Assembly: GCA_963576565.1 (NCBI GenBank)
Contig: OY755038.1
Coordinates: forward strand, 143,526,419-143,590,418
DNA: 64,000 nucleotides
Source of the DNA: Aspidapion aeneum
Taxonomy: Eukaryota; Arthropoda; Insecta; Coleoptera; Brentidae
Direction of reading: 5' to 3'
A model generated the notes under the pieces. That model saw nothing but the letters and a program-made list of their open reading frames with translations, was not told the DNA's origin and did no database searches. This document shows, in pieces, positions 1 through 10,916 of the stretch (position 1 is its first letter; every line of letters starts with the position of its first letter). A program made the position numbers and the translations under genes.

Positions 1-582
1 CATGTGATAAAATGGCGTCTGAAGAGCGCCATGATCAGTCGGGATCAGTAGCAATTCAACGATACCGTTTTTGTCAAAATCGGTTCAGCCGTTTAGCCTC
101 TAGCGTGACACAAACATACTATAACATTACTTACATACATACAACAATCGAAAAACATTACCCTTCCTTTCGCCTTGCTGCAGTTGGGTAAAAACATAAG
201 AGTTCGCTAAATTATCTAATAGGTTTGAGCATTGGAAAGACTTAAAGAGCAAGCCTTTAAATTGATCCACCTTAACACAGGGCATATGCTTAAACAGGAC
301 ACGGACTTGTTAACCGTGACAGCTGGACACCGCAGCAGCCGCAACGCCCGGTGCTGCTGTGGTGCCCCGCGAGGCGTTTGATCATCTCACTGAAAAATAA
401 ACTTTTATTTTCTTTTAAAAACGTACAAAATCCTGTGTAATTGATGGACACCTTACTACTGTAATTTTTACTCTATTTTGGAATAGTCGCCAGAGGTAGT
501 TTAGAAAAGGTATATTTCGATATTTTATGGTTTCCAAAAAGTGGGCATAAAGTGGTATTTTTGAACCCTGGAGAGCGCAAAA
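1..582. other. Left flanking DNA, no gene seen
   Basis: No convincing reading frame is visible. Around 61-125 there is a short stretch of the kind common near the ends of insect repeats (a 'tcaaaatcggttcagccgtt' segment followed by acatac steps). I take it as old repeat DNA but cannot name a family. A GC-richer patch at 320-375 has no motif I recognise. Confidence 0.4.
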
Positions 583-586
583 GTAT

Positions 587-985
587 TGCTACAAATTTAA
601 GTTATTTGAGTTTTATATTAAAAATTTATTTAGGTTTAGTGTAGTGTTAGGTTAACTTATTTTATGGTTGTATTCTTTGTTCAGGTTTTAGTTGCGTTAT
701 CTATGACTCACATTCATGCTCGGACGCGGACCTTCTAGAAGAAGAAACTAGTATACTCGTAAATCGAAAAAGGATAGAAAGTTCGACGACCCGATATATA
801 GGGCCGGACATCGCGCATCGAGTTAGTCAGAGATAACGAACGGTAGTAATCGCGAGATATTAACACGAAGTTAATTGGCCAATTTATTAGTAAGTTTAAG
901 TGCGTGTTTTGGACATGGTCGAAATAAATTGACATATCGTTTTTTTACATTTGCGAGTTTTATTTGTAGTAGTGAACCCGTAACA
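587..985 (+). repeat. 5' LTR of Gypsy-A
   Basis: 399 bp, TG...CA ends, followed 2 bp later by the primer-binding site. It aligns along its length with 5798-6205 but with many substitutions and short indels, so the copy is old compared with the BEL/Pao element at 32766. It contains a TATA box and an AATAAA. Confidence 0.93.
795..800 (+). promoter_or_regulatory. TATA box in Gypsy-A 5' LTR
   Basis: TATATA followed by a GGGCCGG block. The same box is conserved in the 3' LTR (near 6012) and in the Gypsy-B LTRs. An AATAAA that could serve as poly(A) signal lies at 923-928. Confidence 0.6.
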
Positions 986-987
986 AT

Positions 988-1005
988 TGGTGTCAGAAGT
1001 GAGAT
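988..1005 (+). other. Primer-binding site, tRNA-Leu type
   Basis: TGGTGTCAGAAGTGAGAT begins 2 bp after the LTR. From memory of tRNA 3' ends it complements the acceptor and T-stem of an insect tRNA-Leu with about one mismatch. Gypsy-B has the identical site on the minus strand (48524-48541). Confidence 0.75.
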
Positions 1006-1109
1006 GAAAAGATCTAAATAGTGCAAAGACTATCCTTACATAGTATCACCGGCTAGGACAATTGAACATACGAACAGTAAGTGATTTTTCCAGGATATTC
1101 GGAGAAGTT

Positions 1110-1640
1110 CAATAGTGTTCTATTCATAAACAAGAAAAGATATTCAAGAACCGACTTCGACATTACCTTGATAGTCTAAAAATTTACAGGAAGAATTTCT
1201 AGAATACTCCATAATATTCTACGACGTTCTATTCGCGAATCAGAAGATATATACAAAAGCCGACTTCGACATTAGCTTAGTTATTTCAAAAACAAGAAGT
1301 AGAAAGAAATTCTAGAATATTCCATAACATTCTACGACGCTCTATTCGAGAACCAGAAGTGATATACAAAACCGACTTCGACATTAGCTTACTAATTTAA
1401 AAAGCAAGAGCTAGAAATAATTTCTAGAATATTTAATAACATTCTACGACGATCTATTCGAGAACCAAAAGAGATAATCAAAAAGTAACTGCTACATTTG
1501 CCTAGTAGCAGAAAGAGTGACATTTACTGGTATATTCCAGAACATTCCATTAGGTCCTATTTAAGAATCGGAGGACATATTGAAAAACCGACTACGACAT
1601 TAGCTTTATAGACCAAAAATAAACATTTTAAGTTATTTAT
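1110..1640 (+). repeat. Leader tandem repeats of Gypsy-A
   Basis: Four degenerate units of about 120-125 bp lie between primer site and gag. Each contains a 'ccgacttcgacattagctta' block, a 'tctagaatattccataacat' block and a 'tctacgacg..ctattcgaga' block. The same repeats, in more copies, sit in the leader of Gypsy-B (47590-48360), so they belong to the family. A packaging or RNA-structure role is inference only. Confidence 0.8.
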
Positions 1641-1650
1641 CAGAAAGTTG

Positions 1651-2895
1651 ATGCTTACTAGACAAAGATCTGCAAAGATGGAAGATCTAACTAAAATGAT
1701 GCAGGCTCTAGCAGCTCAAATGGCTCAAAACCAGAACGATATGAACCGAAATGAAACAGACCATTTAACAAAACCAAGGCGACATGAAACATACCATGGA
1801 CGAAATGAGACAGCCCATGGAACAAAACCAAAACGATATGAAACAGACATTAGAGCAAAGATTAGATGGCATTCAAGAAAACTTCGATCAAATAAAGAGC
1901 AACTCCGAACAACTGAGAGAAGAGTTCAAGACTGCAACCGAAGATCTTAAGGAAAAAATAACTCAAAGAATGCATAGTGTGGAACAAAAGGTACAAAATA
2001 AATTGCAGAATGCAGAATAGGGAAGAAGTTTTTCAAACCATGGAAGAAAAATTCCAGGACGTGTCAAAACAGCTTATACAGCTTCAAAAAGAACACAACA
2101 AAATAAAAGCTCAGGGATATGTTGTGAATTTCAACCAAAACATTAAGCCTCCAAACTTTGATGGTACGTCTTCCTGGTCCACTTACAAACAGCAGTTTGA
2201 GGCTGCCACTGCCTGCTGCAAATGGCTGGAACGATCAAGGAAAAGCTAGGGCTTTGCTAGTAGCTTTACGGGACCCTGTTCTGGGACTTTTACGGTCCAT
2301 TCTAGCCGAACAAAAACAGATTTATAACGCTTTAGTGGCAGCGTTAGAAAGACGGTATGAAGATGAACACGTACGAAATTTACATTGGTCAGAATTAAAT
2401 ATTCGTCAGAAAAGACCAGGAGAATCATTGCAAGAGTAAGAAGAAGATATCAGTAGGCTGATGTATTTAGCTTACCCAGAAATGCCAGAAAATTACAAAG
2501 ATCCCTTCACGGTAGATCGCTTTATTAATGGCTTACGAGACACGGACTGAGCAAAGTTACTTTGTCGAGAACGCTTCTATAACAGCAGTGAAGTGCTGAT
2601 TCGAGCCCTTGAAATAGAATCATTAAATAATATGTCCAGGCCAAAAGTAAGGGCCGTTTCAATTCAGGAGAGAGAAAAAATGAGAAGTGAGCAAGAGGAC
2701 AACTCAAAGACGTTAAAACAAATGTTTTAATCACTGATAGAGAAGATTAATTATTTAAAAGACATTAGACGTCCCCCTCCAAATGGAAAGTGTTTTAGAT
2801 GCGGGGCATTTTCAACGCGATTGTCGCGTCCAAATGAGGTCTCGCTCACCATCTAGCGGGACAAAGTATAGAAGAAGAACTCAGGAAAACTAAAA
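1651..2895 (+). pseudogene. gag: gag pseudogene, Gypsy-A
   Basis: Structural polyprotein remnant. The start is the ATG at 1651 after a TTG; the product begins MLTRQRSAKMEDL, as in Gypsy-B. A glutamine/asparagine-rich coiled-coil N-terminus runs to about 2010. A 'PPNFDGTSSWSTYKQQF' segment follows at 2150-2200 and a capsid-like segment to about 2650. A single CCHC zinc knuckle near 2790-2830 has lost its middle through a short deletion (CFRCG then QRDC). The reading frame changes at least four times and contains stops (for example 2020, 2439), so no Gag can be made. Confidence 0.85.
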
Positions 2896-2916
2896 CTAGT
2901 CAACGCAGAGGGGCGG

Positions 2917-3781
2917 GTGTTGGCTAATGGGAATGTAGCCCCCAAAATTTACGCCATAAAGAGCCTTAAACCTACTACTGACAATCTGAACATCGATGAA
3001 CTTATTAATGGTAGAAAAGTTAATATTACTGTAGACACTGGTGCTGTCATACCATTGCTTAAGTTTAAAATTTCAACGAGATATAAAATTCGACCAACAG
3101 AGAAGAAAATAACACTTGAGACTGTGACTGGTGAATCCGCCGACGTGTTGGGGCAGACAGACATAGACCTACAGCTGGGAAGGTTGATAATTCGCCACAG
3201 TGTATTAGTTTCAGAAATAGAAGATGAATTTATTTTGGGAATGGACTTGATAAGTAAACGTGGATTTGCATTTGATAATATACTCAATACCCTAAGATTT
3301 GGGAACGAAGAGTTCATTTTATCCAATAGTAACATCAATCAAGAACCAATTAAGGTGGGGGCAGTATGCACAACAAGACTGCTCGGTAACAGTGAGACCA
3401 TAATTTTTGGGAGGCTAGAGAGTAAAACACAAAGCTGCGTCGGACTCATAAGCCACCAAAATACACCCAACACCTACCTCGTTGCAAAGTCACTAGTTAA
3501 AACCGATAAAGACATCCCGATTAGAGTCGCCAATATTTTCCCAAATAGTGTCAAAATTAATAAGGGGGAGGTGGTAGCATTATTTGAACCAGTCCAGAAA
3601 GTGACAAGATGTAAAGACCCAACTTCCGAGGATAAAAGCAAGTTTCCAACGGAGGTACTTCAGCAATTTCAGTCAACTTGGCAACATCTTACTCCAAAAG
3701 AAGTTCGTAAAGCGATAGAGTTTATAGAAGAACAAAGTAATATCTTTGAAACTAAGAGTAGTTCGGGACGTACAAACACTG
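2917..3781 (+). pseudogene. pro: Aspartic protease region of Gypsy-A pol, open but truncated downstream
   Basis: A 294-aa open frame carries a retroviral-type aspartic protease: active-site VDTGA at about residues 40-44, and the second conserved strand ILGMDLISKRGF near residue 107. The frame continues through the protease-RT linker and stops shortly after the point where the RT core has been deleted. No ATG of its own is needed, since in this family it is part of a Gag-Pol frame. The domain itself looks intact. The gene is called broken because its downstream partner is missing. Confidence 0.85.
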
Positions 3782-4400
3782 AGCATTCAAGAAAAAGTTG
3801 AGTTCCTGGCTGATGAAAAGAAATTACAAGCAATAAAAGAATCGCCTGAACCTCGTGACAAACATGAATTAAGAAGCTTTTTGGGTCTGTGTACATACTA
3901 CAGGCGATTTGTAGAAGGATTCGCCAAAATAGCGTCTCCATTACATAGACTTACAGAAGATAAAGCTTCTTACAGATGGAATACCGAATGTGAGCAAGCA
4001 GTTAGAAGACTAAAAGCAGCATTATGTTCTAGTCCGGTTCTCGCATATCCTATTCCAAACGGTAAATTCATATTAGATACTGATGCGAGCAGCGATGGCA
4101 GTACTCTCCCACGTTCAAGATGGAGACGAACGGGTCATCGAATTTTTCAGCAAATAGCTATCCAAACCAGAGAGAAATTATTGTGTTATGAGAAAGGAGC
4201 TCCTAGCCATCATTAAATCCGTAGATCACTTTCACAAATATCTTTATGGACAAGAGTTTCTTATTAGAACGGATCATGCTGCGTTACCGTGGCTCATGAA
4301 AATGAAACAACCTGAGGAGCAAGTCGCGAAATGGATAGAAAACCTACAATAATACCATTATCAAATTAAGCACCGAGCGGGAAGGGTGCATAATAATGCA
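3782..4400 (+). pseudogene. pol: RT thumb/connection and RNase H remnant, Gypsy-A
   Basis: After the deletion junction near 3782 the sequence resumes in the RT C-terminal region (KHELRSFLGLCTYYRRF). It runs into RNase H, with the first catalytic Asp motif ILDTDAS at about 4072-4092. The LDLKSGYW and YLDD palm motifs present in Gypsy-B are absent. A second small deletion (about 33 bp) lies just inside the junction. The RNase H part then shifts frame near 4098 and again near 4140-4190, with a stop near 4350. Confidence 0.85.
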
Positions 4401-5785
4401 GATGCATTGTCCAGAAGACCTTTCCCGGAAGACTGTAAACATTGCAGGAGAATTGACCAGAAAGAAGGAATTACCTACTTGCGTCAGATAAAGTTAGAAC
4501 CAGATGAAGAATGGATGTCGGCTTCGATTAGAACCACACAACTTAACGACAAAGATGTAGTACCTATCTTGCGATTGAAAGAAGAAAACAAGCCATCATG
4601 GCAAGATATCGCAAAGCAAAGGGTGATATTCAAATCACTGTGGGCACAATGGGATTCACTGATAGTAGAAGAAAACATACTTAAACGTGCCTGGGAAAGT
4701 GCCGATGGCCTTACTGTAATTAATCAAGTAGTAGTTCCTAGGAGCATGGTAGATCATATAATGGCCGAATGCCATGGTGGAAAATCAAGCGCGCACCTAG
4801 GCATAAATAAAACCATGGACAAAATTAGAAACCGACTTTATTGGGTCAATTACTTTCAAGATGTGAAGAATTGGTGACGCCGATGTTCGACTTGTGCAAC
4901 CAGCCAAGGCCCCAAAACGAGGTCCAGAGGGCAAATGAAACAGTATAACGTAGGCGTACCATTTGAACGCATTGCTATTGATGTGGCCGGACCTTTTCCA
5001 GAAACTAAGAAGGGCAACAAATACATCCTTGTTGTCATGGATTACTTTAGCAAATGGCCAGAAGTTTTTGCTTTGCCTAACGAAGAGGCCTCTACCGTTG
5101 CAGAATTACTGGTGAATGATGTTTTTAGTAGATTTAAAATTCCTTTAGAATTACATTCAGAACAAGGCAGAAAGTTTGCATCAAAGTTCTTCCAGAATCT
5201 CTGTGACCTTTTTGGGAATACATAAAACACGAACTACTGCTTTACATCCGCAGTCAGATGGCATGGTTGAAGATTTAATAAAACAATAGAGGAATATCTT
5301 TGCAAAGTTGTTGATGAGCACCAAACAGATTGGGACCAATATATTCCATTGTTTTTGATGGCCTACAGAACCGCCATTCACAATACGACAGAACTGCGTT
5401 TACCATTTGATATCATGTTTGGTTCACCTAAAGGAGAACACTTTGAAGTTAATGACTATGTAGAGCGTTTTAGCTGCACGATATTCATGAGGTGGTTAGA
5501 GAGCGCGTAGAAATAGCCAGTGACCGCATGAAAGCGAGATATGACCTGAAAGCAAAAACTTCATGGTTCAAAGAGAATGATCAAGTCTGGCTATACAATC
5601 CTTAATGAAAGAAAGGAATATCACCTCAGTTGACACCATCATGGGAAGGACCTTATAAAGTTGTTAAGAGAATTAATGATGTTCTCTACCGAATCCAAAG
5701 AAGCCCGAAATCCAAGATGAAAGTTGTTCATCTGGACAGACTAAAACCTTACCTGTGAAATATTGATCGAGACGATCAAACCTGA
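4386..5785 (+). pseudogene. pol: Integrase pseudogene, Gypsy-A
   Basis: Matches the open integrase frame of Gypsy-B (7074-8305) throughout. The H2C2 zinc domain is recognisable (HLGINKTMDKIRNRLYW), but its first Cys codon is now TGA at 4875-4877. The first catalytic Asp (AIDVAGPF) is kept. The second motif reads LHSEQGR, so Asp is replaced by Glu. The Glu motif is lost to a frameshift near 5265. A 36-bp deletion near 5393 and further stops follow. The C-terminal segment ends about 30 bp before the 3' LTR. Confidence 0.88.
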
Positions 5786-5797
5786 AGAGGAGGATAG

Positions 5798-6205
5798 TGC
5801 TACAAATTTAAGTTATTTAAGTTTTATAAATAAAATTTATTTAGGTTTAGTGTAGTGTTATGTTAACTTATCTTCTGGTTATATTCTTAGTCTTGATTTT
5901 AGTTGCGTTACCTATGACTCACACTCGTGCTTGGACGCGGACCTTCTAGCAGAAACTAGTATACTCGTGAATCGAAAAAGGATCGATAGTTCCGAAAAGT
6001 TCGACGACCCTATATATAGGGCCGGACATCGCGCATCGAGTCAGTTAGAAATAACGAACAGTAGTAATCGCGAGATATTAACACGAAGTTAATATGCCGA
6101 TTTATTAGTAAGTTTAGGTGCGTGTTTGGTACATCATTGTCGAAATAAATTGACATATCGTTTTTGACATTTGCGAGTTTTATTTGTAGTAGTGAACCAG
6201 TAACA
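5798..6205 (+). repeat. 3' LTR of Gypsy-A
   Basis: 408 bp, TGCTAC...TAACA. It is preceded by the purine tract GAAGAGGAGGATAG (5784-5797), the same tract as in Gypsy-B, and followed by the target duplication GTAT. Confidence 0.93.
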
Positions 6206-6493
6206 GTATAATATAAAAAGCCTCAAACAGAGCACAATGCACGTAGGTTGTATAATTCTTAATATAGTATGTGTTTTTTTGCCGGTTTTACATTAATGTA
6301 AATGATAAAATGCCACTGACTAACGGCCATTATAAAAAGAACCGACTATATGTATAAAGTTTTATACGTTTTTTCAGTGGCGGCTCGTGGGGTGGTGCCA
6401 CTTAGCCATGGCACTGATTTATTTTTTTGCAAAAACACGTTTTTTTATTTTTAAAACATCTTTGATTTTTATTTTATTTTATGCATTTCTTTT
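6206..6493. other. Spacer between Gypsy copies, with a possible hAT end
   Basis: No gene. At 6375 a CAGTGGCGGCTCGTGG block looks like the outer end of many hAT MITEs (CAGNGGCGG...). It runs to 6493, where Gypsy-B and its local duplication begin. The matching opposite end was not found on the far side of Gypsy-B (48983-49630), so this is a fragment at best. Confidence 0.35.
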
Positions 6494-6735
6494 TCATTTA
6501 TATATTGTTACGGGTTTACAATTACAAATTAAAGCTCGCAATTGTTGAAAACGATACGTCAATTTATTTCGACAAATTATGTACAAAAACACGCACTTAA
6601 ACTTACTAATAATTTCATTTATATATTGTTACGGGTTTACAATTACAAATTAAAGCTCGCAATTGTTGAAAACGATACGTCAATTTATTTCGACAAATTA
6701 TGTACAAAAACACGCACTTAAACTTACTAATAACT
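6494..6735. repeat. 121-bp tandem duplication across the Gypsy-B end
   Basis: Two nearly identical 121-bp units (6494-6614 and 6615-6735). Each holds 12 bp of flanking DNA ending in ATAT plus the first 109 bp of the Gypsy-B LTR in plus orientation. Because host flank is included, the duplication happened after insertion. I therefore place the true LTR start at 6627. Confidence 0.85.
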
Positions 6736-7061
6736 TGCTAATAATTCACTACTATAATCGGTCTATTAACTTCGTGTTAATATCTCACGACCACTACAGT
6801 ACGTTATCTGTGACTGACTCTGATGCACGACGTCCGGCCTTATATATGAGGGGCTGCCTACAATTCGAGAATTTTCCATCTTTGTTCGATTCCGAATCAT
6901 TCCGCCCTTTTCTGGAGCCGGACCGTTCACATACCAGTTCGTCACAGATAACGCAACTAAAACCTAGATTAAGAATACAACCATGAAATACGTCAACCTA
7001 ATACTACACTAAACCTAAATAAATTCTAACTATAAAATTTAAATAACTTAAATTTGTAACA
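6627..7061 (-). repeat. 3' LTR of Gypsy-B
   Basis: 435 bp, TG...CA. It is followed on the plus strand by the complement of the purine tract (CTATCCTCCTCTTC). It is almost identical to 48544-48978; the clearest difference is GGGTTT versus ATTTCA near the outer end. This is the same family as the Gypsy-A LTRs, but the central region is unrelated or strongly diverged. Confidence 0.93.
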
Positions 7062-7073
7062 CTATCCTCCTCT

Positions 7074-8305
7074 TCAGGTTTGATCGTTTCGATCAACATT
7101 TCCCAGGTAAGGTTTTAGTCTGTCTAGATGAACAACTTTCATCTTGGACTTCGGGCTTTTCTGGATTCGGTAGACTACATCATTAATTCTCTTAACAACT
7201 TTATAAGGCCCTTCCCATGGTGGTGTCAACTTAGGTGATCTTCCTTTCTTGCGTTGAGGATTGTATAGCCAGACTTGATCATTCTCTTTGAACCCTGAAG
7301 AGTTTGCTTTCAGGTCATACCTCGCTTTCATGCGGTCACTGGCTATTTCTATTCGCTCTCTAACCACTTCATGGATATCGTGCAGCTTTTGCCTTAAACG
7401 TTCGACATAGTCATTAACCTCTAAGTGTTCTTCTTCAGTTGAACCAAACATGATATCACATGGTAAACGCAGTTCTCTACCAAACAGGATACTAGATGGA
7501 GTAGCTCCTGTCGTATTGTGAATGGCGGTTCTATAGGCCATCAAAAACAATGGAATATATTGGTCCCAATCTGTTTGGTGCTCATCAACAACTTTGCAAA
7601 GATGTTCTTCTATTGTTTTATTAAATCTTTCAACCATGCCATCTGACTGCGGATGTAAAGCAGTAGTCCGTGTTTTATGTATTCCTAAAAGGTCACAGAG
7701 ATTCTGGAAGAGCTTTGATTCAAAGTTTCTTCCTTGATCTGAATGTAGTTCCAAAGGAATGCCAAATCGGCTGAAAACATCATTTACCAGAACTTCCGCA
7801 ACTGTAGTGGTCTCTTGGTTAGGCAAAGCAAAAACTTCTGGCCATTTGCTAAAGTAATCCATGACAACAAGGATGTATTTGTTGCCCTTTTTAGTTTCTG
7901 GAAATGGTCCGGCCACATCAATAGCAATGCGTTCGAATGGTAGACCTACGTTATATTGTTTCATTTGACCTCTGGACCTTGTTTTGGGACCTTGACTGGC
8001 TGCACAAGTCGAACATCGGTGGCACCAGTTTTTCACATCTTGAAAGTAATTGACCCAATAAAATCGGTTTCGAATTTTGTCCATGGTTTTATTTATGCCT
8101 AGGTGCGCGCCTGATTTTCCACCATGGCATTCGGCCATTATATTGTCTACCATGCTCCTAGGAACCACTACTTGATTAACCACAGTAAGGCCATCGGCAC
8201 TTTCCCAGGCACGTTTAAGGATGTTTTCCTCTACTATCAGTGAATCCCATTGTGCCCACAGTGATTTGAATATCACCCCTTGGTTTGCGATATCTTGCCA
8301 TGATG
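7074..8305 (-). pseudogene. pol: Integrase half of Gypsy-B pol, separated by insertion
   Basis: Open from the insertion junction (8305) to the stop at 7074, about 410 codons. H2C2 zinc domain (HLGINKTMDKIRNRFYW ... CHRCSTC). Complete catalytic triad: AIDVAGPF, LHSDQGRNF and MVERFNKT. A basic C-terminal domain ends HLDRLKPYLGNV. The first ATG/GTG inside this fragment is not a real start; translation would come from the Gag-Pol frame now 35.7 kb away. The domain itself appears functional in sequence, so integrase decay is later or slower here than in Gypsy-A. Confidence 0.92.
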
Positions 8306-8609
8306 TGTAACGAAGTTACTATTTTTTTATTGTTTTAATTAATTTTCTAGACTATTTAAGCTCAGACAGTTAAAAAATATTTTTACTGAAACCTGACTCA
8401 ATTTTCGCTTATTAATTTTGTTTCATATTTTCCGAGGAAAAATGCCGTTTTGACATATGAATGTCATTAAAGCCTTTCAAAACGTTTGTTGCAAAAAGAC
8501 TAGATAAAATAATATTCCGAATAAGTGAATCCACGTTCATTTTTAAAAACGTGATTGGGTTTCATTCGGTTATTTCCGTTGATTCTCGATTTGTAGTCGA
8601 GCTCTAGCC

Positions 8610-8616
8610 TATAAAA
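8610..8616 (+). promoter_or_regulatory. TATA box in LARD-like 5' LTR
   Basis: TATAAAA with a downstream GC-richer stretch and the TTCGAG/CTCGAT words that could form a hairpin. It is conserved in the 3' LTR at 41845-41851. It is the best candidate for the U3 promoter and would put the transcription start near 8640. Confidence 0.55.
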
Positions 8617-8999
8617 CAGCAATGCCTTCGCCCATACGGGGATTCGAGATTTGTTTCTCGTTCGAGCACAATGTATAAGTGGTACGCGGTGTGTGTAGAT
8701 GTCGACCGGTTTCTGGTAAGAATGGGATTTATAAAAGAAACCTCATTTTTGCCTAGTCAAAGTTTTTATAATTCTATTTGATTTGAATTTATTTTGAACC
8801 GTGCAAATTACTTGATTGTCCTTTCCCGATTCCATGCTTTCCCGTTAGTATCTTACATGTTTTCTGGTATTTATTAATTTTCTTTCGCAAGAAAATTAAG
8901 AAACAAATCGGGTTTATTACTTGTGGGCTGCAGGTTCGTCACCAAGTAATAATCATCCCGGATTTGACACATCAGTTTCCCTTTTCCTGGTTTTTATTA

Positions 9000-9830
9000 T
9001 TTTTGTTCTCTTTCAAGAAAGCAAAACTGATAACAAAGCTATAGATTATATTTCGTGGGATGTATGTTTCGTCACCGACTTATAATTGTAGCGCTTTGCT
9101 AAATCCCCCGTCCTCGTTTCCCGTTTCCCGTTTTTTTTATTATTTTTGTTCTCTTTCAAGGAAGCAAAAATGATAACAAAGCTATAGATTATGTTTCGTG
9201 GGCCGTAAGTTTCGTCACCGACTCATAATTGTAGCGCATTGCTAAACCCCCGTCCTCGTTTCCCGAATCCCGTTTTTTTATTATTATTTTTGTTCTCTTT
9301 CGAGGAAGCAAAAATGATAACAAAGCTATAGATTATATTTTGTGGGCTGTATGTTTCGTCACCGACTTATAATTGTAGAGCTTTGCTAAACCCCCGTCCT
9401 CGTTTCCCGTTTCCCGTTTTTTTTTATTTTAGTATTTTTGTTCTCTTTCAAGGAAGCAAAAATGATAACAAAGCTATAGATTATGTTTCGTGGGCCGTAT
9501 GTTTCGTCACCGACTCATAATTGTAGCGCTTTGCTAAACCCCCGTCCTCGTTTCCCGAATCCCGTTTTTTTATTATTATTTTTGTTCTCTTTCGAGGAAG
9601 CAAAAATGATAACAAAGCTATAGATTATATTTTGTGGGCTGTATGTTTCGTCACCGACTTATAATTGTAGAGCTTTGCTAAACGCCCGTCCTCGTTTCCC
9701 GTTTCCCGTTTTTTTTTTATTTTATTATTTTTGTTCTCTTTCAAGGAAGCAAAAATGATAACAAAGCTATAGATTATGTTTCGTGGGCCGTATGTTTCGT
9801 CACCGACTCATAATCATAGCGGGTTTGTGC
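9000..9830 (+). repeat. 145-bp tandem array inside the 5' LTR
   Basis: Six units, each containing 'aacaaagctatagattat', 'tttcgtcaccgactyataat', a CCCGTCCTCGTTTCCCG block, a T-rich run and 'ttgttctctttc'. Units alternate in small differences (TTTCCCGTTTCCCG versus TTTCCCGAATCCCG; tatattttgtgg versus tatgtttcgtgg), suggesting a two-unit higher-order period. The 3' LTR has five units (42229-42890). Confidence 0.88.
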
Positions 9831-10916
9831 AGCCAGCTCTCCCGTTTAGATAAAACCTGGTATTTATTAATTTCTTCCTAATTCTCTTTTTATTTTTCAA
9901 TTAACGATTTTTTTTTCTGTCACGATTATTGCTTCGTTATTGCCACGTTAGACCCGTGTCCCACCGCGACCTTATAAACTTAAAAGTTGGTATAGTTAAA
10001 TTTTTTATCCGTTTCTTTTGTAAATAACCTGTTACCTGTTACCGTAAGACATATATGCTCTCGCCGTAAATTAAACCTGTTAAAGTGGTACCACATTCCG
10101 TTTCTATTTGTAAATATTCTATTTAATTTTTTTTCCGTTTCTTTTGTACATAACCGACATGAACCGAACCGAACCGAACCGAACCGCGAGACCATATATG
10201 ACCCGAACAGTCCTGTGAAACTTCAAAGTTGGTAAAGTTTCGTTTTCTTCCAGTTAAATAGCCGTAAATTTGTAAAATTATAGTATGTAATTAACTACCA
10301 GCTGTTTAAGGAAATCTTTCTCCAATTTTTTTTTATGTTGGGAAAAGTCTTTTTGGGGCAAAAAGAAATCAGTATTTAACTAACGTCCATCCGATCTAAT
10401 CGGACCTAACCAGATTTGTTAAATCCTTTTGTTAGAGTTCCGAGGTGATAAGGCGTTGAGTTTTAAGTCCTTTTTCATAACTTTCACTTTTTTTTTAAAT
10501 ACCTAACTGTCTGTGCTAGAATAGCGCAAACAAAGTAAACTGGAGTTTTTTTTTTATTTGACTTGATAGAAATAAGGCATTTATAGTTTTGTTTTATTTA
10601 TTAAGTTGCATATATTTAGTTATTTTCTTTGAGGGTTTGTACCACTAAATTAAAATGACAAAATACACATAAACTAGTATTTATAGAAATTGAGTTTTTA
10701 ATGAAATTGTAGTTTACTTACCTGGTTATTCTCCACTGTTTAAAAGCATACCCGAGAGGCAAGGGAGACTCTAGGCTCCCTTATTTCTTAGAGTGGCGCC
10801 CGAGGCAAAATTTCGATCGATTCTATCCCTCGAAATCCCAGGATTGAATCGACCGAAACCCTGGGACGTCAAAAGTAGGGGAAAATTCGTTAGATAACGA
10901 AACCCTCTTACAAATT

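Larger units (their letters stand above)
587..6205 (+). mobile_element. Gypsy-A: Ty3/Gypsy LTR retrotransposon, decayed
   Basis: A complete but dead LTR element of 5.6 kb. Two LTRs of about 400 bp both begin TGCTAC and end TAACA. A tRNA-Leu-like primer site follows the 5' LTR and a purine tract precedes the 3' LTR. The 4-bp target duplication GTAT lies at 583-586 and 6206-6209. Internal order is leader repeats, gag, protease, RNase H and integrase, with no envelope gene. About 620 bp carrying the reverse transcriptase catalytic core is missing relative to Gypsy-B, and the remaining frames carry stops and frameshifts. It could move only in trans, and its own integrase is also damaged. Confidence 0.93.
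8306..10912 (+). repeat. 5' LTR of the LARD-like element
   Basis: 2607 bp. Contains a TATA box, six tandem units of about 145 bp (9000-9830) and a short GAACC pentamer run (10157-10187). Near its end is a PBS-like TGGCGCCCGAGGC at 10794. The sequence aligns closely with 41529-43994 apart from one tandem unit, one replaced patch near the start and scattered small changes. Confidence 0.9.

Noticed and set aside
6663..6986. 107-codon frame, repeated at 48580-48903
   Set aside because: Antisense to the Gypsy-B LTRs; duplicated with the LTR, no domain.
9000..9830. CRISPR-like repeat-spacer pattern
   Set aside because: Units are direct tandem repeats without unique spacers, the genome is eukaryotic and there are no cas genes.
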